64,000 nt of DNA from Candidatus Peregrinibacteria bacterium RIFOXYA2_FULL_41_18 (GTDB taxonomy: Bacteria > Patescibacteriota > Gracilibacteria > UBA1369 > UBA12470): contig MFXH01000016.1 of the NCBI GenBank assembly GCA_001788795.1, forward strand, positions 53,779-117,778, written 5' to 3'. Positions 1-9,328 of this stretch are shown piece by piece; the stretch's first letter is position 1; each line of letters starts with the position of its first letter. A program made the translations under genes and the position numbers. Below the pieces are notes generated by a model. The model worked only from the letters and a program-made list of their open reading frames with translations, did no database searches and was not told where the DNA came from.

Positions 1-345
1 AAGCTTTCCGGAAAAATAATATTTCTTACCAACCCTGAGCATCCCAGCAAGAAATCGTTGATTAAACCAAATAACCGGAACACTTCCGCTGTCATCGCTT
101 ATAATTCCTTCACTCACATACATTCCATTTCTACTTTTTCTGGAATGAAAAGCCGTAAGTCTGCCACAAACCACATTGTTAACATCAAGTTTCATATCGG
201 CAATACGAACACTCTCTCGTTCATCGGTATAAGCTCTGGGATAATATTCAAGTAAATCCCTAACAGTATTTATATTAAGAGAAGCCAACAAGCTCAAATG
301 CTTTTTGGTAGTTTTCAACGCCTTGCTTAACTTCATGTCCAACAT
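1..345 (-). CDS. recG: ATP-dependent DNA helicase RecG, N-terminal wedge/OB region (partial, runs off left edge)
   Basis: Manual minus-strand translation: MLDMKLSKALKTTKKHLSLLASLNINTVRDLLEYYPRAYTDERESVRIADMKLDVNNVVCGRLTAFHSRKSRNGMYVSEGIISDDSGSVPVIWFNQRFLAGMLRVGKKYYFSGKL; typical RecG N-terminus (LL..L.I.TV.DLL.Y.PR.Y.D and SG...V.WFNQ). Start could be 345 or 336. Confidence 0.85.
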   Translation of the reverse strand, partial: MLDMKLSKALKTTKKHLSLLASLNINTVRDLLEYYPRAYTDERESVRIADMKLDVNNVVCGRLTAFHSRKSRNGMYVSEGIISDDSGSVPVIWFNQRFLAGMLRVGKKYYFSGKL

Positions 346-379
346 ATCTAAATCGTATCACAACCAAGACATGAACACA

Positions 380-2152
380 TCATTTCCTCTCCGCTATCGC
401 CGAAAGTCCTATAACATTACCGTTATTATCTTTGATTGGAGACAATGTAAGAGACATATCAACTATTTTCCCATCATCTGCAACTCGCTTTGCACTAATG
501 TTTTTGACAACATCACCTGCCATAACACTTTTAACCAAATCAGATCTCTGCGTACGCCAGTTTCTAGGGATTACAGCAGAAACGTCTCGACCAATAACCT
601 CAGAAGACTTGTAACCGAATATATTTTCAGCTTCTTTGTTCCACAAGAATATATTCTTATTCGCATCAACACCTATAATCGCTTGTCCTGCAGACTCTAT
701 TAGATTCCCTACATACCTTCCATCTCGCTCAGATTCGATTCTCCTAGTAACATCTCTCAAAACACCTTCTATACCCTTAACCTTGCCATTTTCATCTTTA
801 AGCTCGTTAGCCGTAACGGAAACCGAGATAGTGGTACCATCTTTCTTCCTAAGATGCACAATATAATCTTGAACAAAACCGTTTTTAGAAACAGCATCCA
901 AGAAATCTATTCTTTCGCTCGGATCAATATAAAGACCAACTATATTTCTACCTATTACATCGGAAATATCATCGTATCCGAACATATTGAGAGCGGCTTT
1001 ATTAAACGCTCTAATAGTGCCCGTATTATCAACCATATAAACCCCCTCCCTCATCGAATCAAAAAGTTCTTTGTATTTTTCTTTCGCATCCCTCATTTGA
1101 GCCTCCATTTTGATCGAGTGATCTATATTGTGCAAGAACCCATCTATCTTTTGCAAATCACCATCCTGATCATATGTAGCATTACTGTTAAGTTCAAAAT
1201 AAACAGGATTTAGATTCTTAGACAAAATCCTGAATCTAAGCCCCTTAGTCTTAGCTTTCATTTTGCCTTTTAATTCCAAAAAAGAGTTGTTAACAATCTG
1301 CAAATCATCCTTATAAACAAATTCGGAAAAATGTTTACCAACAACATCTTCTTTGCTATATCCAATAGACTCCACGCAAGCATTAATATCAGTAAAAACA
1401 CCTGAAGAATCAACCGTATAAATTATATCGAGCGCATTATCAAAAATACTTCTATATCGCTCCTCCGATCTGCGAAGCTCATCCGTCTTTTTCATAATTT
1501 CTTTCTCCAGAAGCTCATTCAAATGCAAAGCTTCGGTAGCTTTGCTCTTTGCAAGTTGTCCGGAAACAGCAAGATTGGAGATAGTATTTGCAATAACACT
1601 AAGAAGCTCCATCGATGCATCAACTTTCTCCTCACTAAAAAGAGGAATAGCCAAAAACATTTCCAAATAAGTATCAAAATCCAACCCATAAGTATCAGCC
1701 AAAGTTTTGCATTTAACGATATCGGGATTAGACAATCTAATTTGCCCACCCTTAAAATAAGCAACAATCCTACCGCTAAGCATAATCGGAACGGTGAAGC
1801 CGTATAAACCGGCATGACATTCGAACACAGAAGCCTTATTTGCATTCAAACAAACCTGTCCACAATGAAGATCGTGTTTATTACACTCTCCTATAAAAGA
1901 TTCTATATTACGCATATGAGCACAGAAAATACTCATATTACTGCGTTTAGTAATGGGCTCTTTCGAGAAAGCGTCGATAATAACCAATGAAATACCAAGT
2001 GCCTGAGCAAAAGTATCCTGAATTCTTTGTAAAGTCTTCAAAGACACAAAATCGGACAGCAAAACTTTCTTATCTTTGCCGACAACATGAACAGTTGATA
2101 CTGTCATATATAGAAAGATGTTAGTCAAATGGGTACCTGAATTATCACACAA
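380..2152 (-). CDS. PocR-domain plus multi-PAS sensor protein without kinase/output domain
   Basis: N-terminal PocR-like Cys-rich segment (CGQVCLNANKASVFECHAGLYGFTVPIMLSGRIVAYFKGGQ) followed by at least three PAS repeats; ends at IGLSAIAERK. Confidence 0.8.
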   Translation of the reverse strand: MCDNSGTHLTNIFLYMTVSTVHVVGKDKKVLLSDFVSLKTLQRIQDTFAQALGISLVIIDAFSKEPITKRSNMSIFCAHMRNIESFIGECNKHDLHCGQVCLNANKASVFECHAGLYGFTVPIMLSGRIVAYFKGGQIRLSNPDIVKCKTLADTYGLDFDTYLEMFLAIPLFSEEKVDASMELLSVIANTISNLAVSGQLAKSKATEALHLNELLEKEIMKKTDELRRSEERYRSIFDNALDIIYTVDSSGVFTDINACVESIGYSKEDVVGKHFSEFVYKDDLQIVNNSFLELKGKMKAKTKGLRFRILSKNLNPVYFELNSNATYDQDGDLQKIDGFLHNIDHSIKMEAQMRDAKEKYKELFDSMREGVYMVDNTGTIRAFNKAALNMFGYDDISDVIGRNIVGLYIDPSERIDFLDAVSKNGFVQDYIVHLRKKDGTTISVSVTANELKDENGKVKGIEGVLRDVTRRIESERDGRYVGNLIESAGQAIIGVDANKNIFLWNKEAENIFGYKSSEVIGRDVSAVIPRNWRTQRSDLVKSVMAGDVVKNISAKRVADDGKIVDMSLTLSPIKDNNGNVIGLSAIAERK

Positions 2153-3349
2153 CTACTTCAGCTTAGCAAGAACGAATTTGCGTTTTCCGACTTGCACAAG
2201 CCTTCCTTCTTTATTCAACTCAATCGAATCTTCATGAGAAGAAATCTTCTCATTATCAACCTTAACTCCACCGCCCTGTATAAGCCTCCTAGCCTCCCCT
2301 TTCGAAGAAACCATTTTAGCTTCATTGATCAACTCAACTATATTCCAATCTTTTTTGTTAAATTTCACCTCTTCAATCTGATCGGGAGTCTGCTTATTTC
2401 TAAAAATATTTATAAACTCTTCTTCCGCTTCCTTCGCGGATTTCTCATCATGATATAAAGCAACTATATCTCGAGCCAATCTCATTTTCAAATCTCTCGG
2501 ATTTGCACCATCATCAAGCTGTTTTTTGATAGCAACAATCTCTTCCATGGACTCATCTGTAGCCAACTCGAAATACTTAACAATCAAGTTGTCCGGAATC
2601 GACATAGTCTTCCCATAAATCTCCTTCGGACTTTCGTTCACGCCAATATAATTGTTCTCCGATTTACCCATCTTCTTTTTCCCATCAAGCCCTTCAAGAA
2701 TCGGAACTGTCAAAATATTCTGCGGCTCTTGGCCATAAGCTTTTTGCAAAATTCTTCCAGCCAAAAGATTAAAAGTCTGATCGGTTCCGCCGATCTCAAC
2801 ATCAGCCTTAAGAGCAACCGAATCATAACCCTGCATAAGAGGATAAAAGAACTCATGCATCGAAATCGGCTGATTATTCGCAATCCTCTCCTGAAACATA
2901 TCTCGCTCAAGCATTTGAGCGACAGTAAAATGCGTAGCCAATTTAATAACATCTTGAAAAGTCATAGAAGCAAGCCAATCCGCATTCCACACAACTTCAA
3001 CCTTTTTAACATCAAGAATCTTACCAACCTGCTTCAAATAATGTTGCGCATTCTTCTCCAACTGTTCCTGAGTCTTGGGAGCACGAGTCTCCGACTTACC
3101 GGTCGGATCTCCTATTTGCCCTGTAAAATTGCCAAATAGAAGCAGAATATGATGTCCAAGATCCTGAAACTCCTTTAATTTCTTAATCACAACCATATGT
3201 CCTACATGCAAATCCGCCCCAGAAGGATCTATCCCCAGTTTTATCCTTAATTTTTTTCCACTCTTTAATTTTTTCTCCAAATCATCTTTAACAATGGCAT
3301 CAACAACACCTTTATTCAGCAGAGTTAATAACATGTTTGAATCTGACAT
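2153..3349 (-). CDS. tyrS: Tyrosyl-tRNA synthetase
   Basis: KLGIDPSGADLHVGHMVVIKKLKEFQDLGHHILLLFGNFTGQIGDPTGKSETR class I signature, KMGKSENN (KMSKS), C-terminal S4 domain. Confidence 0.95.
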   Translation of the reverse strand: MSDSNMLLTLLNKGVVDAIVKDDLEKKLKSGKKLRIKLGIDPSGADLHVGHMVVIKKLKEFQDLGHHILLLFGNFTGQIGDPTGKSETRAPKTQEQLEKNAQHYLKQVGKILDVKKVEVVWNADWLASMTFQDVIKLATHFTVAQMLERDMFQERIANNQPISMHEFFYPLMQGYDSVALKADVEIGGTDQTFNLLAGRILQKAYGQEPQNILTVPILEGLDGKKKMGKSENNYIGVNESPKEIYGKTMSIPDNLIVKYFELATDESMEEIVAIKKQLDDGANPRDLKMRLARDIVALYHDEKSAKEAEEEFINIFRNKQTPDQIEEVKFNKKDWNIVELINEAKMVSSKGEARRLIQGGGVKVDNEKISSHEDSIELNKEGRLVQVGKRKFVLAKLK

Positions 3350-3414
3350 AATATTTTGATTTTTAAATTATCGGATTAAATTCTATACTAAAAGCCACTA
3401 AAAACGAAATTCTA

Positions 3415-4326
3415 ATGAAAAAGACAATAAAAGCAAAAACAGACGGGCGACTAGATAAGATCTTAACCGAATCACTAGAAGGAATAACTCGCCAAAAAAT
3501 TCAACTGCTAATAAAAGACGGTCTGGTAAAGGTAAATCATGAAAAATCAACAAAGCCTAACAAACAGATCAAAGAAGGAGATTTCATAAATGTAGAGATA
3601 ATCAAGAAACCTCTCGAATGGGCCAAACCGCAAAAAATGGACATAGAAATAATTCACGAAGATGGAAACTATCTTGTTATAAATAAACCTGCGGGACTGG
3701 TCGTCCATCCTGCTCCGGGACATAAAGAAAACACACTTGTAAACGGCATCCTATATCACCTCAAGAACTCTATAAGTAAAAAAGAGGACTCGGTTCGCCC
3801 TGGAATAGTCCACAGATTAGACCAAGACACTTCCGGAATACTGGTAATAGCAAAAAATGATGAATCACATTACGACCTATCACGCCAAATAGAGAAACGT
3901 ATGGTCAAAAAAACCTATGTAGCACTAGTAAACGGCATTATAGACCACAAAGGCAGGATAGAAGCTCCAATCATGAGACATCCGATCAAGCGCGAAGAAA
4001 TGACGGTAGATTCAAGAGGAAAAGAAGCTATAACGGAATTCAAGCCTTTGAGAATCTTTAGAGATAAAAACTGCACTCTTATAGAAGTTGATCTGAAAAC
4101 CGGTCGAACTCACCAAATCAGAGTACATATGGCATCAATAGGCCATCATATAATCGGAGACCAGAAATACGGCGATAAAAAACGTAACGAAGAGTTCGAG
4201 AACTACGGACTGCACCGTCAATTTCTACACGCACAAACACTTACATTTAGAAATTTGCAAAAAAAACAGGTCTCCTATGAAGCTAAGCTTCCAAAAGACC
4301 TGCAATCTATAATATCAAGCCTATAA
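3415..4326 (+). CDS. rluD: RluA/RluD family 23S rRNA pseudouridine synthase
   Basis: S4 domain plus GIVHRLDQDTSGILVIAKND catalytic motif and LKTGRTHQIRVHMASIGHHIIGDQKYG. Confidence 0.93.
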   Translation: MKKTIKAKTDGRLDKILTESLEGITRQKIQLLIKDGLVKVNHEKSTKPNKQIKEGDFINVEIIKKPLEWAKPQKMDIEIIHEDGNYLVINKPAGLVVHPAPGHKENTLVNGILYHLKNSISKKEDSVRPGIVHRLDQDTSGILVIAKNDESHYDLSRQIEKRMVKKTYVALVNGIIDHKGRIEAPIMRHPIKREEMTVDSRGKEAITEFKPLRIFRDKNCTLIEVDLKTGRTHQIRVHMASIGHHIIGDQKYGDKKRNEEFENYGLHRQFLHAQTLTFRNLQKKQVSYEAKLPKDLQSIISSL

Positions 4327-4327
4327 T

Positions 4328-4747
4328 TTACTCCTTGCTCTTTACAGCTTTCTTAGCCGGAGCCTTCTTTGCCTTTGCCTTAACAGGTTCAGCAACCTCT
4401 TCAGATTTAACAGAAGCAGCAACCTTACCTGCGACCTTGGTTATCTTAAGAACTTTAACCTTAAAGTATTTCTGTACATGGCCTTGTCTTTTCTCATAAT
4501 GATCCTTCGCTTTCATCTTAAAAATCCTTACCTTATCTCCCCTAACCTCTTCAAGAACCTTCAATTCAACAGTAGCTCCTCCGACATAAGGCATCCCGAT
4601 CTCGACATCCGACTCATCTTTAGCCAAAAGAACAACAGTCTTAACTGTAACATTTTTGCCAATCTCAGAATCGAGTTTTTCAATAATAAACTCGTCTTTC
4701 TCAGCAACTTTAAACTGTCTACCGCCCAATTCAATTATTGCGAACAT
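4328..4747 (-). CDS. rplU: 50S ribosomal protein L21 with Lys/Ala-rich C-terminal tail
   Basis: MFAIIELGGRQFKVAEKDEFIIEKL start and KMKAKDHYEKRQGHVQKYFKVKVLKI core; tail PVKAKAKKAPAKKAVKSKE. Confidence 0.93.
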   Translation of the reverse strand: MFAIIELGGRQFKVAEKDEFIIEKLDSEIGKNVTVKTVVLLAKDESDVEIGMPYVGGATVELKVLEEVRGDKVRIFKMKAKDHYEKRQGHVQKYFKVKVLKITKVAGKVAASVKSEEVAEPVKAKAKKAPAKKAVKSKE

Positions 4748-4802
4748 TTTGTATCTGATTAAACCTTAAAAAAATAACGCGCTTAATTTACTGGCTTTCC
4801 CG

Positions 4803-5336
4803 TTAAATTGCAAGCGTATTTTTGATTTTCGCAACCGCATCTTGAATAGCAGGCTTTATTTTTTCCATATCCTCACCTGAAAAACGTCCCAAAACATAAG
4901 AACTCAAATCATCAACCTTAAAACCGTTATTTATACCTATTCTCAATCTTCGCACCTCCTCCGTACCAAGAATTTCCACGCAAGACTTCATACCATTATG
5001 AGTTCCTGCACTTCCATTTTCCCTGTAACGTATTTCACCCACAGGAAGGTCGTAATCATCATAAACAACCATTAAATCCTTCAAATCCACTTTGTAAAAA
5101 GTCTTAACTGCAAGAGCAGCCTCACCTGATTTATTCATAAACGTATCCGGCTTAACAAGAACAACCTTTTCTCCATCAAAAACACCTTCAGAGATATAAG
5201 ATTTAAGCTTAGATTTAGCCCCAAAATCATCAAATCCAAACTCCTCACGAATCTTATCAAGAACCATAAAACCGACATTGTGCCGTGTCTTAACATATTC
5301 GGGACCTGGATTTCCCAACCCTATTACAATTTTCAT
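4803..5336 (-). CDS. pth: Peptidyl-tRNA hydrolase
   Basis: MKIVIGLGNPGPEYVKTRHNVGFMVLD; KPDTFMNKSGEA; VVYDDYDLPVGEIRYRENGSAGTHNGMKS. Confidence 0.95.
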   Translation of the reverse strand: MKIVIGLGNPGPEYVKTRHNVGFMVLDKIREEFGFDDFGAKSKLKSYISEGVFDGEKVVLVKPDTFMNKSGEAALAVKTFYKVDLKDLMVVYDDYDLPVGEIRYRENGSAGTHNGMKSCVEILGTEEVRRLRIGINNGFKVDDLSSYVLGRFSGEDMEKIKPAIQDAVAKIKNTLAI

Positions 5337-6703
5337 CCTCTGAATTCAAAAAATACATTTGCGATATTAACATAATCACCCTTTTTAGCACCAAGTCTTT
5401 TTAATAATTTATTAACCGCAAATTTATCGAAAACATCATAAACCCTTCGTACAGCACCCTCATTGTATATATCAGTCATTTTAATAATCTGCTCGAGTCT
5501 TTTCCCTTTCACCTTGAAATATTGTCTGACAGGTTTCTCTTCAGGCATCATTATCTGTCCAACCAAATAATCGACACAACCGGCCTTCACCTCCCCTTCT
5601 AGAGTCGCTGTAATCGATCTTGGATCCAAATCAAGATGAGGCTGGTACAACTTAACTTCATCAGTAACGACAACGACATCTTTTTTGAGCTTTTTCCTGC
5701 TTTTCTCAAGCTCTTTCCATATCCTGAAAACTAACTGCTTAATCCCCTCTCCGGAAACCGCAGAAACAAACATAAGTTTGGTTTTCAACTTAGGATAAGC
5801 CTCAATAAAAAGATCTTTCAATATACTCCTAGTATCTTCATCCAAAACATCTATCTTATTTATAATAATTACATGAACCTTTTTTATAAGATTGGCATCA
5901 TAAAGTTCAAGTTCTTTCCTGATAACTCGATAATCATTTACCGGATCGCCGGAAGTACCATCAAGCATATGGATAAGAATTCCGGTTCTTGAAATATGCT
6001 TAAGAAAATCAACACCAAGGCCTTTTCCTTCGTGCGCACCTTCTATAAGTCCGGGAATATCAGCCATAAGGAAAGATTGACCCTTGTCGCCTCCAAACTT
6101 CTTCAAATCAACAACTCCGAGATTAGGGATTAAAGTAGTAAAAGGATAATCGGCTATCTTAGGCTTCGCATTTGAAACACGAGAGATAAGAGTCGATTTA
6201 CCGCAAGAAGGAAGTCCTACTATTCCAACATCTGCAACCATTCGGAGTTCAAGCCTTGCTTCAAGTTCCTCCCCAGGCTCTCCAAGTTCAGCAAACTCGG
6301 GGGTCTGTCTTACACTTGTGACGAAATGTGAATTACCAAATCCTCCCTTGCCTCCCATAGCTATAACGATTTTATCACCATTACCAACCAAATCAGCCAA
6401 AACTTCATTATCAACATGCACAATAGTCCCTACAGGCACTTTCAGCACCAAATCCTCACCATTTTTACCATAGCAGTTATTTAGACCACCCTTTTCACCA
6501 TCTGGAGCAAAAAATTGCTTCCTCGAAGCAAAATCAGAGAGAGTATTAAGATTTTCATCTGCAAGCAAAATAATATTTCCACCTTTTCCACCATTACCGC
6601 CATCAGCTCCTCCCCTAGGAACAAACTTCTCTCGATGATAGCTGATAGATCCATTACCACCATTTCCAGCCTTGAATTTCACTTTTACTTCATCGCAAAA
6701 CAT
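5333..6703 (-). CDS. obgE: GTPase Obg/CgtA
   Basis: Obg glycine-rich N-terminus (FVPRGGADGGNGGKGGNI), G1 GLPSCGKSTL, DIPGLIEGAHEGKGLG, C-terminal OCT-like domain. Confidence 0.95.
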   Translation of the reverse strand: MFCDEVKVKFKAGNGGNGSISYHREKFVPRGGADGGNGGKGGNIILLADENLNTLSDFASRKQFFAPDGEKGGLNNCYGKNGEDLVLKVPVGTIVHVDNEVLADLVGNGDKIVIAMGGKGGFGNSHFVTSVRQTPEFAELGEPGEELEARLELRMVADVGIVGLPSCGKSTLISRVSNAKPKIADYPFTTLIPNLGVVDLKKFGGDKGQSFLMADIPGLIEGAHEGKGLGVDFLKHISRTGILIHMLDGTSGDPVNDYRVIRKELELYDANLIKKVHVIIINKIDVLDEDTRSILKDLFIEAYPKLKTKLMFVSAVSGEGIKQLVFRIWKELEKSRKKLKKDVVVVTDEVKLYQPHLDLDPRSITATLEGEVKAGCVDYLVGQIMMPEEKPVRQYFKVKGKRLEQIIKMTDIYNEGAVRRVYDVFDKFAVNKLLKRLGAKKGDYVNIANVFFEFRG

Positions 6704-6719
6704 AAATTGAAATATATAA

Positions 6720-6756
6720 ATAAAAAGCGCGGAGAGATTTTAACAGCTCCGCGCCT
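6720..6756 (-). terminator. Rho-independent terminator downstream of DsbA-like gene
   Basis: Perfect 8-bp stem GCGCGGAG (6727-6734) / CTCCGCGC (6747-6754), followed on minus strand by TTTTTATTT. Confidence 0.75.
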
Positions 6757-6788
6757 TTAAGGAAAGAAATACTTAAGCCGTTCGCCCT

Positions 6789-6809
6789 GCCTACCGGACA
6801 GGCAGGTTC
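6789..6809. repeat. Short GC-rich hairpin CCTGCCTaccggacAGGCAGG
   Basis: Perfect 7-bp inverted repeat in the intergenic region just downstream of the DsbA-like gene; GC-rich against AT-rich background; coordinates approximate. Confidence 0.6.
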
Positions 6810-6821
6810 GCTTCCGACCTG

Positions 6822-7568
6822 CTACTCGCCAATCATTTGCATCAAAATAGTCTTGAATCCTTGCTTGGATTGACCATTTTGATCAACATAATCTTCATAA
6901 GGCATAACACCCATTATCTTTTCTCCGTTAACAAAGAACGAAGGAGTACCTTGTACACCGGCATCTCTTCCGTCACTCATATCAGCCTCAACTTCGTCAT
7001 AGTAAGTACCATTGTCCAAACAAGCCTTAAACGCAGTTGTATCAACACCTTCAAGAGTAGCGGCATAATCTGTCAACAACTGATTTACATCACCTGTATA
7101 AGTAGACCATTCATCATAATTCGCAATAATCAAATCTTGATATTCATAATACATACCATAATCATCGGCGCATTCGGCAGCTTCGCCTGTTATATGAGCC
7201 ATTGGATGCTTGGAAGTTAGAGGAAAATCTCTATAAATAAACTTAACCTTGCCGGTATCGATAAAATCAGCCTTTATAGAAGGGAATATCTCCGTCTCGA
7301 AGTAATAACAAGCAGGACATTCATAATCGCTGAACATAATCATCTCAATAGGAGCATTCTCATCTCCTAAAACGGCATCGTCATCTGCGTCAGGCAATAC
7401 ATAACTGGTAGTATCTTCAGTACCACCGGTTGAATCGGTAACATTTGTTGTAGTTGAAGATCCGTCCAAAGACGATATACCCAACCCTACAAGAACGCCT
7501 ATAAGCGCAAATGTACTTAACATCCAAACAATACCGCCACTTTTACTTGAGCCACCTGTGTTTTCCAT
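6822..7568 (-). CDS. DsbA/thioredoxin-fold disulfide oxidoreductase with N-terminal membrane anchor
   Basis: N-terminal TM, then APIEMIMFSDYECPACYYFETEIFPSI (CPAC active site) and GTPSFFVNGEKIMG. Confidence 0.88.
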   Translation of the reverse strand: MENTGGSSKSGGIVWMLSTFALIGVLVGLGISSLDGSSTTTNVTDSTGGTEDTTSYVLPDADDDAVLGDENAPIEMIMFSDYECPACYYFETEIFPSIKADFIDTGKVKFIYRDFPLTSKHPMAHITGEAAECADDYGMYYEYQDLIIANYDEWSTYTGDVNQLLTDYAATLEGVDTTAFKACLDNGTYYDEVEADMSDGRDAGVQGTPSFFVNGEKIMGVMPYEDYVDQNGQSKQGFKTILMQMIGE

Positions 7569-7600
7569 AAGAAATTTAGGTTAAATAATAAGGTCAATGA

Positions 7601-7687
7601 TGGTGCCGAAGGAGAGAATCGAACTCTCACTCCCTTGCGAGAACACGATTTTGAGTCGTGCGCGTCTACCAATTCCGCCACTTCGGC
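7601..7687 (-). tRNA. tRNA-Leu (CAA)
   Basis: Minus-strand GCCGAAGTGGCGGAATTGGTAGACGCGCACGACTCAAAATCGTG...GAGAGTTCGATTCTCTCCTTCGGCACCA; long variable arm; loop CTCAAAA; encoded CCA. Confidence 0.93.
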
Positions 7688-7801
7688 TAGTACAGAGATT
7701 CTACCTGAAATTTTTCTATTGCAAAGAGAAAATTTGTAATGTAAATTTGCGCACGCAAGCTACAGGAAGCATTATCGCTTTCCATAGCCACAAAAAATCG
7801 C

Positions 7802-7878
7802 GGAGCGGTAGTTCAGCTGGTTAGAACGCCACACTGTCACTGTGGAGGTCGCGGGTTCGAATCCCGTCCGTTCCGCCA
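7802..7878 (+). tRNA. tRNA-Asp (GTC)
   Basis: GGAGCGGTAGTTCAGCTGGTTAGAACGCCACACTGTCACTGTGGAGGTCGCGGGTTCGAATCCCGTCCGTTCCGCCA; loop CTGTCAC; encoded CCA. Confidence 0.95.
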
Positions 7879-7897
7879 AAAATCAGAGATAATATAG

Positions 7898-8791
7898 CTA
7901 CTCGAATATAGTGGAATAAGCCACTACGCTAATTTTCTTGTGTAAAACAGAAACTTCCAAGTCTTCCCCATCAAACAAATCTCCATCAATCTGATACCCT
8001 CGTTCACGCTCTGAATGGACTATAACGTGCTTCCCTTCGAAAAACTTAACCTTAGGGTGTTTCTTCGTTGTCCTTCTTATTACAAAAAACACAAGCATCT
8101 TAAACAAATCCCAAAAACTGGAAGGATTAACAGCGACAACCTCAAGCAATCCATCATCAGGCTTGAATCCAACTCCAAGTTTTTCAGAACTAAATCTCAG
8201 ATAATTAAAAACAAAAACAACTTTCGCCACCACTTGATGTGAAATACCATCTACAGTAACAACATACTCGCGCCTTGGATGAGCCAGATAAGTAGTCAAA
8301 AAACTCCAAACATAAGCAAAAAAACCAATTTTACGCTTCAGTTCTCGAGGAGCACCTCTCATAAAAACATTATCATAACCTTTACCGGCACCAATCAGCA
8401 TAATTTTTTTATCATTCACAAGTCCAACATCAACTTTTCTAACATCTCCATTCACAGCAAACTCGACCGCACTGCCAACATCAACAACCGGTACCAAAAA
8501 AGACCACGCGAACAAATTAGTCGATCCCAAACCGACAATTCCAATCGGTATATCAAGTTCGTTTTGAAACAAATATGTAGCGACCATAGAAACGGTCCCA
8601 TCGCCTCCACAAGCCAAAACCAAATCATATCCACCAGTCTTGAGCGCTGAAAAATCATTGCCGTTTTTTCGCGTCTCATACCAATCATAAGAACAACAAA
8701 GCTTATCAAGTCGCGCACGAATAACGCGCTCAACATTACGAAGTTTCTTTGCCCCCGAAACCGGATTGTAAACAACAAAAACCTTTTTCAT
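7898..8791 (-). CDS. Diacylglycerol kinase / YegS-type lipid kinase family protein
   Basis: VYNPVSGAKK, CGGDGTVSMVATYL, PIGIVGLGSTNLFAW motifs, C-terminal QIDGDLF. Confidence 0.85.
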   Translation of the reverse strand: MKKVFVVYNPVSGAKKLRNVERVIRARLDKLCCSYDWYETRKNGNDFSALKTGGYDLVLACGGDGTVSMVATYLFQNELDIPIGIVGLGSTNLFAWSFLVPVVDVGSAVEFAVNGDVRKVDVGLVNDKKIMLIGAGKGYDNVFMRGAPRELKRKIGFFAYVWSFLTTYLAHPRREYVVTVDGISHQVVAKVVFVFNYLRFSSEKLGVGFKPDDGLLEVVAVNPSSFWDLFKMLVFFVIRRTTKKHPKVKFFEGKHVIVHSERERGYQIDGDLFDGEDLEVSVLHKKISVVAYSTIFE

Positions 8792-8871
8792 AAGCGCAAG
8801 TACACGAAGTCGTAAATCATAAACATAAGTCCGTCCTAACTATGTCACTTCTTCTACTTCCCCAACTTCTT

Positions 8872-9324
8872 CTACTTCTGCAGCAACTCTTTCACCACTT
8901 TATTCACCAATCCACCATCAGCCTTCCCTTTCACCTTCCCCATCAACGCACCCATAACTTTTCCGATATCAGCCATTGAAGTTGCACCAACTTGCGCAAT
9001 AACTTGGATTGCAATCTCACGCACCTGCTCTTCACTCATCTGCTCAGGCATATAAACCTCAAGGATTTTCATTTCAGCCTGCTCTTTTTTCGCCAAATCC
9101 TCCCTGTTACCGGCCATAAACTGGTCATAAGAATCTTTGCGTGACTTAACCTCTTTTTTAATCATCGACATAACATCATCATCAGTTGCCTCTTTTTTTT
9201 CAGTACCAGAAACTTCAAATTTCATAACCGCCGCCTTAAGCATCCTAAGAGTAGAAACTCGAATTTCATCATGAGCAAGCATCGCCTCTTTTAAATCCGC
9301 AGTAATTTTTTCTTTTAGAGCCAT
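8872..9324 (-). CDS. GatB/YqeY domain protein
   Basis: MALKEKITADLKEAMLAHDEIRVSTLRMLKAAV... DIGKVMGALMGKVKGKADGGLVNKVVKELL. Confidence 0.92.
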   Translation of the reverse strand: MALKEKITADLKEAMLAHDEIRVSTLRMLKAAVMKFEVSGTEKKEATDDDVMSMIKKEVKSRKDSYDQFMAGNREDLAKKEQAEMKILEVYMPEQMSEEQVREIAIQVIAQVGATSMADIGKVMGALMGKVKGKADGGLVNKVVKELLQK

Positions 9325-9328
9325 TTGT

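Noticed and set aside
305-703. 132-aa plus-strand ORF
   Set aside because: Overlaps recG start region and the PAS sensor on the opposite strand; no motif.
2153-3349. T-box leader upstream of tyrS or glyS
   Set aside because: Upstream gaps are short and lack T-box sequence or terminator/antiterminator signatures.
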